64,000 nt of DNA from CAWGJF01 sp963715745 (lineage in GTDB: Bacteria; Bacteroidota; Ignavibacteria; Ignavibacteriales; Ignavibacteriaceae), in assembly GCA_963715745.1 (NCBI GenBank), contig OY970271.1, positions 2,418,001 through 2,482,000 on the forward strand, in the 5' to 3' direction. Shown one piece after another: positions 9,489-16,850 of this stretch. The notes below the pieces were generated by a model that ran no database searches, was not told where the DNA came from, and worked only from the letters and a program-made list of their open reading frames with translations. The position numbers and the translations under genes are program-made. Numbering within the stretch: position 1 is the stretch's first letter; each line of letters starts with the position of its first letter.

Positions 9489-9659
9489 TTATTGTGTTCT
9501 TTTGCCTGCCCTGATATCCTTGCAGGCACCGCAAAGTTTTTTATTTGCTTTCCCTGCTACTTTTTTACTTTTTTTAATAGCTTTACCCGCAGTACAAACA
9601 CTATAAATGTGATACACCTTACTGGTTTTGGAATGGTATGGTGATACTTGTTTTGGCAT
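9489..9659 (-). CDS. Small basic Cys-containing protein, unknown
   Basis: A 56-residue gene starting MPKQVSPYHSKTSKVYHIYS. A strong GGAGG ribosome site precedes the ATG at 9659 and a good terminator follows, so it is very likely expressed. It is Lys-rich and has Cys in the pattern C-x19-C-x2-C (SVCTAG ... KKLCGACKD), which could bind zinc. There is no signal peptide or membrane segment. It stands as a single transcription unit between the hybrid sensor and a secreted propeller. I do not recognise the family. Confidence 0.7.
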   Translation of the reverse strand: MPKQVSPYHSKTSKVYHIYSVCTAGKAIKKSKKVAGKANKKLCGACKDIRAGKRTQ

Positions 9660-9694
9660 AGCAAATCCTCCTAATTTATTTTATTGAAGATATA

Positions 9695-11236
9695 TTATTT
9701 AACTAAGATCATCTTCTTAGTTTTAATAAAATTCCTTACTTGCAATTGATAATAATAAATTCCGCTTGGCAGATTCCGGACTTTGCCGGAAAGACTGTTG
9801 AATTCAACTTCGTAATTTCCGGCAATTTGTTTTTCGTTAACAAGTGCCGCCACTTCACTACCCAATATATTATAAACTTTTAAGGTAACAAAACTTTCAA
9901 ATGGAATTCTGTAATTTATTTTTGTTGATGGGTTAAACGGATTCGGGTAATTCTGATCAAGAGAAAATTCCCGGGGTGCTGTAACATCGACTTCAACAAT
10001 ACCTGAATATGTAAATGTTCCGTCGTAATCAATTTGCTTTAACCTGTATTCATAAGAACCGGATGCAACATTTTTATCAACAAATGAATAAAACTCGGGT
10101 GAAGCAGTTGTCCCCTTTCCTTCAACAAATCCAATAGTTTCCCACTTTTGACTTCTGACTTCTAACTTCTCGCCTCTTTCAATCTCAAATCCTTCGTTGT
10201 TCGTTTCTGTTGCAGTTGACCAGCTCAGATTAACATCGTTACAGGAGACTGAAGCAGAGAAAGATGTCAGTTCCACAGGTACTTCCGAAACATCTCTTTG
10301 CCACAATCCGTCACTTGTAGCAGCAATAAGTTTTCCGTTAAAGACTATCATTTTGTCAATTGAATTAATAAATGAAAGCCCTTCGCTGAAGTCTTCCCAG
10401 TTTATACCGTCATTCGAACTGCGGTATATTCCAGAACCACCGAATTTAAGTGAAGTTATAAGTTCGCCGTTTATTCTTATAAAGCTGGAACTGTACGGAT
10501 CTGCAGACAAACCGTTATTTCTTTCCTCCCAGGTTAATCCGTCATCAGTTGAAAGGAACACACCGAATATAGCACCGTTCCACAGTTTACCGGGCTCCGA
10601 ATAAAAAGTAATTGCATTACCGAACTGGCTTGAATTTATTTCCTGCCAGGTAAATCCTCCGTTGGTGGATTTAAATGCACCGGGATTATTTATCGTCTCT
10701 CTTGCTGCAAACAGAATCCCATTGTGTAGTGTAATATTCTTAGCAATAACAGCCTGTCCTGAAATATTAGTGATTGTCCAGTTCTCTGCATTATCAGTCG
10801 ATCTGTAAATTCCGTTGTATGCACCGGTTATTAATGTTCCCTGGTATTCAAATATTGACACGCAAAATTCTTCTGTTGCACCGGGTCCTATTGTAATGCC
10901 GTTACTTTTCCTGACCCATTCATCCCCGGAATTTGTGGATTTATAAATTCCGTCTTCAGTAGCCGCATAAAGATTACCATCATAAAAGATAATTTCATAA
11001 ATATGCTTTGCAGGGTTTGTGCTAAGACCGTTATTTACCTGCTGCCATGTGTTTGCCCCGTCGGTCGACCTGTATATCCCGTTGGCTGAATGAGAAGCAT
11101 ATAATACATTGTTAATATTTATGATATTCCGGAAATAGCCGGACGGAGAAGAAGGCATCTGTTCCCATTGGGCAAATACATTTGTGGTAATAAATAAAAG
11201 GGATACAATTAACAGTAGTGCTTTGATCTTTAGCAT
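9695..11236 (-). CDS. Secreted BNR/propeller protein with T9SS sorting domain
   Basis: 513 residues. There is a signal peptide at 1-22 (ending VFAQ), then about six repeats with the sialidase/BNR-like signature GIYRSTDGANTWQ, GIYKSTNSGDEW, GAFKSTNGGFTW, typical of a seven-bladed Vps10/YCF48-like propeller (about 25-310). A linker domain (VELTSFSASVSCNDVNLSWSTA) is common before sorting domains, and a T9SS sorting domain spans about 425-513. It is probably exported and surface-bound; the ligand is unknown. Oddities: EKLEVRSQK (near 10150) is encoded by a GACTTCT-type tandem repeat, and GKVRNL near the C-terminus comes from a TTCCGG/CCGGAA palindrome, both looking like extra DNA relative to sibling sorting domains. 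Confidence 0.88.
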   Translation of the reverse strand: MLKIKALLLIVSLLFITTNVFAQWEQMPSSPSGYFRNIININNVLYASHSANGIYRSTDGANTWQQVNNGLSTNPAKHIYEIIFYDGNLYAATEDGIYKSTNSGDEWVRKSNGITIGPGATEEFCVSIFEYQGTLITGAYNGIYRSTDNAENWTITNISGQAVIAKNITLHNGILFAARETINNPGAFKSTNGGFTWQEINSSQFGNAITFYSEPGKLWNGAIFGVFLSTDDGLTWEERNNGLSADPYSSSFIRINGELITSLKFGGSGIYRSSNDGINWEDFSEGLSFINSIDKMIVFNGKLIAATSDGLWQRDVSEVPVELTSFSASVSCNDVNLSWSTATETNNEGFEIERGEKLEVRSQKWETIGFVEGKGTTASPEFYSFVDKNVASGSYEYRLKQIDYDGTFTYSGIVEVDVTAPREFSLDQNYPNPFNPSTKINYRIPFESFVTLKVYNILGSEVAALVNEKQIAGNYEVEFNSLSGKVRNLPSGIYYYQLQVRNFIKTKKMILVK

Positions 11237-11763
11237 ACTTTTAAATTATTGATGAATGGATGGATTTGATAATAGTGAATTTTGTACGAATGGTCAAGCT
11301 AATTACTGCTTTAATTGAAGAGTCTTATTTTTTATTTCTGCCCGGTGTGTCATTCCTCTTTTCGACCGGGAATCTCATTCCCACGTGTCATTTCGAACGA
11401 CTTGTCCGGCAAGCGTAAAGGAAGCCTGCAGTTCTACTCTCTTAATTATGTTGTTTCAAATCGGTCCAGGCAAACTTTTACTTATAATAAATTTTTCTAA
11501 ACCAGTTGGAATTATAAAAATTATTCTATAATTTAATTTTAAATCAGGCTAATACTTTTCTCTAATTTCTCATCCCATCCCCTGATGATAATAAGGATAT
11601 CTGTGATGCTCGCAAACTTTCAGGGGAAAGATTACTTACTTCTTAACCTATTTAATGAATAAAGTGATATTATTTTTTAACGACCTGACCTTTTAAGGGC
11701 GGAAAGTAAATAAAATAATTGGTGTAATTAACAATATTTAAATCATTATTAATAGGATGATCT
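11237..11763. other. Intergenic region with degenerate palindromic repeats
   Basis: 527 bases between divergent genes. At 11341-11370 an inverted pair CCCGGT/ACCGGG surrounds TGTCATTCC. At 11387-11430 a TGTCATTTCGAACGA repeat word is followed by a CTTGTCCGGCAAG palindrome. The rest (11450-11760) is A/T-rich and must carry the promoter for the plus-strand operon starting at 11764. No gene was seen. Confidence 0.5.
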
Positions 11764-11907
11764 ATGAAAACTATTTCACTTTTTCCTCGAATTGTTATAA
11801 TTGTTTTTTTGATATTCCTTCTAAGTAATTCTGAATGTTTTGCTCAGGGAATTGATAGCTTAAAATCAAAAATCCATCATATAATTGATAATATTAATCA
11901 AGACTAG
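11764..11907 (+). CDS. Signal-peptide fragment, probably 5' end of the next gene
   Basis: 47 codons: ATG at 11764 with an AGGATG ribosome site, a clear signal peptide (SLFPRIVIIVFLIFLLSN, then CFAQ), about 18 mature residues, then TAG. It overlaps the following 1-kb ORF in the +1-shifted frame by 23 bases. Skipping one base near 11901 gives a smooth join (NINQ then TRLNMKS). I infer that the two are one secreted protein split by a single-base indel, or less likely a programmed shift. Confidence 0.6.
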   Translation: MKTISLFPRIVIIVFLIFLLSNSECFAQGIDSLKSKIHHIIDNINQD

Positions 11908-12901
11908 ATTAAATATGAAATCAATTGCAGTCACGCTCGCTCAAAATGGTGCAAGTGGGTGGAATGAAGAGATAGTAAAACTTAATAAAGGGGAGGAAAC
12001 AATTCGGAATATTAGAGAAACCATTAATAAGCTAACTAATTTATTTAATAAAGACGACGACACTACAAAAGCTTTAGGACCTTTAACGAATAAGATCATA
12101 TCAATGTTTATTAAAGGTTTGGATCGCATTGATGAACCTCTTACACGGCTTAATTCCTCACTCGGAGATTTCAATTCTGATATTAACTCATCAATTACTC
12201 AAACTAAATATGATATTATAGATAGTTATAAACTGTCGCCCACAACAGATAATGGTTGGCCAATTGCAGATACTTTATATTTTTACTCACAATGGGAAAG
12301 AGATCATTTAGGAGATCCAGCATTTCAACTTTTATGGATAGGGCTTTATACAGATTTTCATTATTTCGATCAAGCATTGAAAGCAGCCTTTGATCAAGAC
12401 CTTATGGCGGTTGCTTTCGGTGGAAATATTAGTATTGGTAAAGTAGTTCTAGGAATTTTCGTCGGATGGGTAGAAGTTGCGAATAGCTATTTTCTAAATA
12501 TTCCTTCACAAAGTACTGGAGCTGAGGTTACTGCTAATTATTATCGACTTGATCATATTCATACTGACATTGAAATCGTTCAGGACAGTATGAATTCTCA
12601 CATTGCTGACTTTCAGGTATGGAAAGCATTTAGCTTAAGAACACGTATTGAAATTAATCTGGCTGGTCATGGTGATCATCCTCATCCTATTGCAATTTTT
12701 CAATTGCCTGCGAAATTTGGAGGCTACCTTGAACTAGCTAGAGATATTGTTGAGGAAACAATTAATGATATGCTGACTGCAGGTGAAAATGTTTATCAGG
12801 CACAATTGTTTCTTACCCGTGGCAATCAGGAGTTTTTAGCCAGTCACTATAAAAAAGCATACGATTGGTACAGCAAATCTTACGATGAAGCAACTAAGTG
12901 A
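11885..12901 (+). CDS. Unknown secreted protein (body of a frameshifted gene)
   Basis: An ORF of up to 338 residues. The TTG at 11885 or the ATG at 11915 would be its own start, but neither has a good ribosome site and the protein has no signal peptide, whereas the overlapping upstream fragment has one. It contains an amphipathic helical N-terminal part (KGEETIRNIRETINKLTNLF), a hydrophobic glycine-rich segment around residues 178-205 (AFGGNISIGKVVLGIFVGW), and a C-terminal TPR-like helix pair (FLTRGNQEFLASHYKKAYDW). The stop overlaps the GTG of the next frame, and the next gene's ATG follows 11 bases later, so the two are cotranscribed. I do not recognise the family. Confidence 0.6.
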   Translation: MIILIKTRLNMKSIAVTLAQNGASGWNEEIVKLNKGEETIRNIRETINKLTNLFNKDDDTTKALGPLTNKIISMFIKGLDRIDEPLTRLNSSLGDFNSDINSSITQTKYDIIDSYKLSPTTDNGWPIADTLYFYSQWERDHLGDPAFQLLWIGLYTDFHYFDQALKAAFDQDLMAVAFGGNISIGKVVLGIFVGWVEVANSYFLNIPSQSTGAEVTANYYRLDHIHTDIEIVQDSMNSHIADFQVWKAFSLRTRIEINLAGHGDHPHPIAIFQLPAKFGGYLELARDIVEETINDMLTAGENVYQAQLFLTRGNQEFLASHYKKAYDWYSKSYDEATK

Positions 12902-12912
12902 GAGAGGAAATA

Positions 12913-14496
12913 ATGACTATAAAAACTATTTATATCCATCCCATATTTTTTAGGATTACATTCAAAGCCTGTCTCCTGTTCTTTTTTATATCTTGTTGTA
13001 TTTCTGCACAAACTTCAAACCTGTCAAATATAACAGATATTAGTACGAAATCTGCTATTTCATCAACAAACAAAGACAAGAAAAGCAATAACGAAAAATG
13101 GATTAAAGATATTACTACCGATGATGAAAAAGCAAAAATCCAGAACAACGATAATAAAAATATCTGGGTCGTAACAGATAATCTCACTAATGAAAAACCA
13201 ATTGAGATTAATCTAAACCCCGGTAAGATCAATTCTCAGGATTTGATAATTAAGAATACAGGAGATTCTCCATTGATGTGGAATTTTGTTGAGGAGAATA
13301 GTGATAATTTACTTTTCAGGTTGTACAGAAAAGACAGGGACCTGGTTGAAGCTATGTTGCCTTACGGAAAAGGAAATAACGACGCAGTTTCATTCTCTGT
13401 TTATCGTACGGAAAAAAAAATATCGGAAACAGCAGATACAAAAAATCTGCCTGTTAAATCCTTTCCCCCGGCAAGGGAGATAAATTCTTACTCACAAGAA
13501 TATCCGGTAAACTCAAATCAACTGGTTAATCTCCAAGTTATTAATTATTCATCAGTTCATTCCAATGAAGTAGAATTAACCGATCAAAAGAATAATTTTA
13601 AAAATGAAACGGAAAACAGCATAAAAGATTTACCGGGATTAATTGATAATAAAGATATTTCACATCAACTTGAAATTCAGCAAAATAAAGATGCTGATGA
13701 ATATTCCGGAGACCAGGTACATTTATTCCTTCAGTGGTATAAATTCGAAGAATGTGGTTACCCTGAATTTAAACCTAGGGGGAAAGTTTGGGAAGTATCC
13801 TCAGATAACGGCGATCACTGGCAGCAAATCTTTAACATTAATGGTGAGTCTTATATAGTAAATGCTCAATGCTTTAATCCTGTTGAATTCCTGCAAAAAT
13901 ATAATACGGGTAGTCAAAATTCCTCAACATCCAAGCTTACAACACTACAGGAGTTTATGAAACAAACTCAGTCGGGACCTTTACTTAGTCCCGGCTCCGG
14001 TATTATTGCCGCTAAGGATTCTGCAAAAATTGAATTCTCATTAGATGCTACCAAGCTCCAAAACGGTACCTTAAACACAAGTCTCGAGTTGATAGATCCG
14101 GTTTCTATGAAAACCATGAATGTTATTCCTGTAAAATTAATTGTCAATCAAAAAACCGGAAGTTTGAATCCGGGTAATCAATTACTAAAACAGGCTGGGG
14201 ATGAACAGCTACCCGATAAGTTTGAACTATCGCAGAACTTTCCGAACCCGTTTAACCCGTTAACTAAAATTAAATATGCTGTACCTTTAACTTCAAATGT
14301 AGAGTTATCAATATTTAATATTCTCGGTGAGCAGGTACAAATCCTGGTGAACGAAATAAAAGAAACAGGATTTTATACAATAAATTTTGACGCATCTCGA
14401 TTGAGCAGCGGAGTATATTTTTATCATATTAGTGCAATAGCTCCCGGATCGGGACAAAACTTTACTGAAACTAAAAAAATGATTCTTTTGAAATAA
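12913..14496 (+). CDS. Secreted protein of unknown function with T9SS sorting domain
   Basis: The chosen start is ATG 12913, preceded by GAGAGAGGAAATA; an in-frame GTG at 12898 lacks a ribosome site. The protein is 527 residues. A signal peptide runs to about residue 34 (FFFISCCISAQ). A low-complexity Lys/Asn/Asp-rich segment follows, then a short Ig-like stretch (INLNPGKINSQDLIIKNTG) resembling the start of a choice-of-anchor domain. A second such module sits around residues 360-420, and a T9SS sorting domain covers about 440-527 (QNFPNPFNPLTKIKYAVP, KKMILLK). It forms an operon with the preceding gene; a shared extracellular role is inferred. The function is unknown. Confidence 0.82.
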   Translation: MTIKTIYIHPIFFRITFKACLLFFFISCCISAQTSNLSNITDISTKSAISSTNKDKKSNNEKWIKDITTDDEKAKIQNNDNKNIWVVTDNLTNEKPIEINLNPGKINSQDLIIKNTGDSPLMWNFVEENSDNLLFRLYRKDRDLVEAMLPYGKGNNDAVSFSVYRTEKKISETADTKNLPVKSFPPAREINSYSQEYPVNSNQLVNLQVINYSSVHSNEVELTDQKNNFKNETENSIKDLPGLIDNKDISHQLEIQQNKDADEYSGDQVHLFLQWYKFEECGYPEFKPRGKVWEVSSDNGDHWQQIFNINGESYIVNAQCFNPVEFLQKYNTGSQNSSTSKLTTLQEFMKQTQSGPLLSPGSGIIAAKDSAKIEFSLDATKLQNGTLNTSLELIDPVSMKTMNVIPVKLIVNQKTGSLNPGNQLLKQAGDEQLPDKFELSQNFPNPFNPLTKIKYAVPLTSNVELSIFNILGEQVQILVNEIKETGFYTINFDASRLSSGVYFYHISAIAPGSGQNFTETKKMILLK

Positions 14497-14574
14497 TTTT
14501 AAGGGCATTTTCAAGCTCCTTTATTTTTTATTCTGAAAGCAATCTTTTTGTCATTTCAATCCAAGCATGGGAGG

Positions 14575-14660
14575 ATAGAAATCTTATTTCATTGTTATTC
14601 TGAGCCTGCCTGCCCGGCATTGACGGGTCGAAAGGTCATTCCGGCTTGCCCGGAATCTTC
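14575..14660. repeat. Dispersed palindromic repeat with nested GC-rich insertion
   Basis: Contains CTGAGCCTG interrupted by 19 GC-rich bases (14609-14627) before TCGAA. The uninterrupted CTGAGCCTGTCGAA is at 4870. GTCATTCCG-GCTTGCC-CGGAATCTT follows at 14635-14660, the same family as the element inside the hybrid sensor gene. Confidence 0.7.
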
Positions 14661-14752
14661 TCTGATGGCATGTTAACCGAAGGGCTGTAAACTAAGCTTG
14701 GTACGCAGCTAAATGTAAATAGTAATGAAAGAAATAATAATATTCGTCTCAT
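14636..14752 (-). pseudogene. Truncated lipoprotein N-terminus
   Basis: From ATG 14752 the minus strand encodes MRRILLFLSLLFTFSC, a good lipoprotein signal peptide with a lipobox-like TFSC, then VPSLVYSPSVNMPSEK. It then runs directly into the palindromic repeat and a stop after about 38 residues. This looks like the stump of an outer-membrane or lipoprotein gene cut by repeat insertion or deletion. The ribosome site is weak. Confidence 0.45.
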
Positions 14753-14821
14753 CAATCTATGTTGTATTATGATTTTGGATGAAGCCCTTCGCTGAAAAGT
14801 TCTTTAAATCTGATCATTATT

Positions 14822-14967
14822 TTTTCTACAATCTTACCTACCGGCCGCCGCCAGGTAGTATTCTTCTTCCATTAAACCATAAAGCTGATAGACAAGCTGG
14901 TCTATTTCTTTATCGAGTCTTTCGCATTTGCGGACTTGCCCCGCCAACGGCGGGGTGAGGTAGTTTT
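14822..14967 (-). pseudogene. 3' remnant of a second type IIG restriction-modification gene
   Basis: The minus strand encodes RKCERLDKEIDQLVYQLYGL, nearly identical to the C-terminus of the intact enzyme at 16851-19937 (RKCERLDKEIDKLVYQLYGL). Upstream homology stops after NYL. Two GC-rich micro-palindromes interrupt it: 14933-14954 adds TPPLAGQV in frame, and 14837-14858 breaks the last codons. Deleting the second restores EEEYKIVE, matching DEEIKIVE of the intact gene. No start codon or catalytic part remains. Confidence 0.75.
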
Positions 14968-15009
14968 TGTAATTCTCTTAAGTTATTTTGTAGAATAAAA
15001 AAATTATCA

Positions 15010-15657
15010 ATGACAGACAACTTAATTCAAATAATTATCGGTGCATTTTTACTTAGCATACTACACGCTTCAATCCCGAATCACTGGCTGCCAATTGTAG
15101 CTCTTTCAAAATCAGAAAAGTGGAATGAAAAATCGACAATGGGTATTACTGCTGTTGCGGGATTCGCACACACTTTAAGTACAATTATTATAGGGATAAT
15201 TGTCGGGTTTCTCGGATATAAATTATCCGAATCGTATTCATTAATTGTTGGAGTTATTGCCCCATCCACACTGATTCTGCTTGGTCTCATTTACCTGGTT
15301 TTAAATCTAAGGAATAATAAACATCACCATCATCATTATGCAGAAATTCATACTGATGATCTTAAAAAGAAAACTACTTTTGCTGTAGTACTTGCTTTAT
15401 CAATTTCTATGTTCTTTTCTCCCTGTCTTGAAATAGAAGTTTATTATTTTGTTGCCAGTAAATTGGGCTGGGAAGGAATAATTTCTGTATCGGTTATCTA
15501 TACTTTTATTACAATTGCAGGAATGCTTTTGCTTGTTTGGCTTGGGATGAAAGGCGTTAAAAAAATCAAATCTCATTTCCTTGAGCACCACGAAAAAACA
15601 ATCACTGGATTGTTATTAATAATTCTCGGCATAGCTGGATTTTTTATAAGTATTTAA
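15010..15657 (+). CDS. NicO/RcnA-like metal transporter or related membrane protein
   Basis: 215 residues with about six membrane helices. The family-like features are HASIPNHWLP in helix 1 (a His/Asp-type metal motif), GFAHTLST in helix 2 and a cytoplasmic HHHHH loop (about 105-109), all pointing to the NicO / nickel-cobalt efflux / HupE-UreH superfamily. The second half holds FSPCLEIEVYYF. It probably moves Ni, Co or another divalent metal across the inner membrane; the substrate cannot be told. It is the only plus-strand gene in the defence island, convergent with the DUF559 gene 12 bases away. The ribosome site before ATG 15010 is weak. Confidence 0.7.
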   Translation: MTDNLIQIIIGAFLLSILHASIPNHWLPIVALSKSEKWNEKSTMGITAVAGFAHTLSTIIIGIIVGFLGYKLSESYSLIVGVIAPSTLILLGLIYLVLNLRNNKHHHHHYAEIHTDDLKKKTTFAVVLALSISMFFSPCLEIEVYYFVASKLGWEGIISVSVIYTFITIAGMLLLVWLGMKGVKKIKSHFLEHHEKTITGLLLIILGIAGFFISI

Positions 15658-15669
15658 TCCTTACTTAAC

Positions 15670-16035
15670 CTATTCTTCAACAATCTTAATCTCTTCTTCA
15701 ATTCTTTTGAAAGCTTTATTCGGATTGCCAAGAAATTCTTCATTCTTTATCCTGACGAACTTAATTTCGAATGCCTCAGGATATTTTTGTCTTGCTTTGT
15801 CATAATTTTTCTGCTCTGGATTTTCGTGAACATCACCATCAAGCTCGATTGCTAATTTTAATTCAGAACAGTAAAAATCAAATACGAAGTGATCTACGGA
15901 ATATTGACGAAGAAATCTATAACAAAGTTGTCTTTCCCTTAAATGCAGCCAGACTATCTTCTCACAATAGGTAGCGTTGTTTCTGAGCTGTCTGCGCTTT
16001 TCCTGTTCTGATTTTTTACTGTAATGTTTCGTCAT
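15670..16035 (-). CDS. DUF559 (Vsr-like) endonuclease-domain protein
   Basis: The chosen start is ATG 16035 with a GGGGGGAGGG ribosome-site-like run upstream, giving 121 residues (MTKHYSKKSEQEKRRQLRNN). DUF559 features: LRERQLCYRFLRQYSVDHFVFDFYC followed by the acidic pair LAIELDGDVHE, the PD-(D/E)XK/Vsr-type active region. DUF559 proteins are found beside restriction-modification and other defence genes, as here. The role is unproven; it could be a nicking enzyme that helps the adjacent restriction enzyme or repair. Confidence 0.85.
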   Translation of the reverse strand: MTKHYSKKSEQEKRRQLRNNATYCEKIVWLHLRERQLCYRFLRQYSVDHFVFDFYCSELKLAIELDGDVHENPEQKNYDKARQKYPEAFEIKFVRIKNEEFLGNPNKAFKRIEEEIKIVEE

Positions 16036-16042
16036 AATTGAA

Positions 16043-16078
16043 CCCTCCCCCCACAATCTTTATTTCTTCTCTCATCAA
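16043..16078 (-). pseudogene. Short relic of the restriction gene 3' end
   Basis: Reads REEIKIVGGG on the minus strand and matches 17 of 18 bases (CCACAATCTTTATTTCTT) of the last codons of the intact restriction gene at 16858. It supplies the ribosome-site-like G-run before the DUF559 start. The match is short, so chance or shared ancestry cannot be separated. Confidence 0.4.
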
Positions 16079-16223
16079 AACCGTTAAAACGGTTTATCTT
16101 TTTTTATATTTGTTCTAAATCCCATAGCTATGGACTATTTCCATCGAATATTTATTGTAACCCACGGTTTCAACCGTGGGAAACGTGAAACGACAGAATT
16201 CCAATTAACCGTTTCAACGGTTT
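16078..16223. repeat. Left palindrome cluster of the RAYT unit
   Basis: Four palindromes in order: AAACCGTTAAAACGGTTT (16078-16095), CCATAGCTATGG (16122-16133), CCCACGGTTTCAACCGTGGG (16161-16180) and AACCGTTTCAACGGTT (16207-16222). All are perfect or nearly so. They mirror the right cluster around the transposase gene. Confidence 0.9.
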
Positions 16224-16657
16224 AAAATGTTAAGCCCGTATCTTTTAATAAATAAATTAACCTCTTCCTCATATGTCATCTTTTTATGGTGCTCTTTCTG
16301 ATTGGCTATATATTTTTCAACATCTTTTACCATGGATTCACTTACAGAAAAAGCACCGTAACCTGTCTGCCAGGCGAATTTATATTTTGTAAATGATGAT
16401 TGATTTATCCAGTGAGATGATTCTCCCTTTATATTCTTGAAAATATCACCAACACTGAATTTGGGTGATAACAAAAAGAGGATATGAATATGATCGCTCA
16501 TTCCATTAATAATTCTTACCATACAATCCAGATCATTTTCCAGCTTTTGCTTTATATGATTATATAATTCTTTTTCATATTCAGATGTAATAAGAGCAAT
16601 TCTGTCTTTTGTACTGAATATTCCGTGTATCCAGATTTTTAATAATGAATGAGACAT
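16214..16657 (-). CDS. IS200-like / REP-associated tyrosine transposase (RAYT)
   Basis: 147 residues of the Y1_Tnp (HUH) fold. Visible catalytic parts are the metal-binding HUH motif in SDHIHIL (His56 and His58) and the nucleophilic tyrosine in VEKYIANQKEHH (Tyr116), with the family segment FAWQTGYGAFSVS between. Such enzymes cut and join single-stranded DNA at hairpins. The gene's 3' end lies inside one palindrome and four palindromes lie on each side, the arrangement of a REP-associated transposase. The domain is intact, so it may be active. The unit sits between the restriction enzyme and the DUF559 gene. Confidence 0.92.
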   Translation of the reverse strand: MSHSLLKIWIHGIFSTKDRIALITSEYEKELYNHIKQKLENDLDCMVRIINGMSDHIHILFLLSPKFSVGDIFKNIKGESSHWINQSSFTKYKFAWQTGYGAFSVSESMVKDVEKYIANQKEHHKKMTYEEEVNLFIKRYGLNILNR

Positions 16658-16672
16658 TACTTCCTCCCGTTA

Positions 16673-16840
16673 AACCGTTAAAACGGTTATATTTTTATTC
16701 GGTATTATTTATACCCACGGTTGAAACCGTGGGCTAAAAATTAAATGATTGAAGCCCATAGCTTCAGCTATGGGAATAAAATATGCGAAATAATTATCAG
16801 GTAACCGTTTCAACGCCTGCCTGCCGGCAAGGCAGGGTTT
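16673..16840. repeat. Right palindrome cluster of the RAYT unit
   Basis: AACCGTTAAAACGGTT (16673-16688), CCCACGGTTGAAACCGTGGG (16714-16733), CCCATAGCTTCAGCTATGGG (16755-16774), then AACCGTTTCAAC...GGTTT (16803-16840), which is split by a 21-base GC-rich palindrome at 16816-16836. Confidence 0.9.
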
Positions 16841-16850
16841 ATAAATTTGG

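Larger units (their letters stand above)
14497..15009. other. Gene-remnant and repeat-rich intergenic region
   Basis: 513 bases holding, left to right, a dispersed palindromic repeat (14575-14660), the N-terminal stub of a lipoprotein gene (minus strand), the 3' remnant of a restriction-modification gene (minus strand), and the leader of the 15010 gene. Three GC-rich micro-palindromes interrupt these pieces (14609-14627, 14837-14858, 14933-14954). Details are in separate entries. Confidence 0.7.
16078..16840. mobile_element. RAYT-palindrome unit
   Basis: A transposase gene flanked by palindromes in mirror order: AACCGTT-type, CCATAGC-type, CCCACGG-type, AACCGTT-type, gene, AACCGTT-type, CCCACGG-type, CCATAGC-type, AACCGTT-type. 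No target duplication was identified. It lies just past the 3' end of the restriction gene and just before the DUF559 gene. Confidence 0.75.

Noticed and set aside
16078..16840. CRISPR array
   Set aside because: The repeats are palindromes of three kinds in mirror order with unequal spacers and a HUH transposase gene; there is no cas gene.
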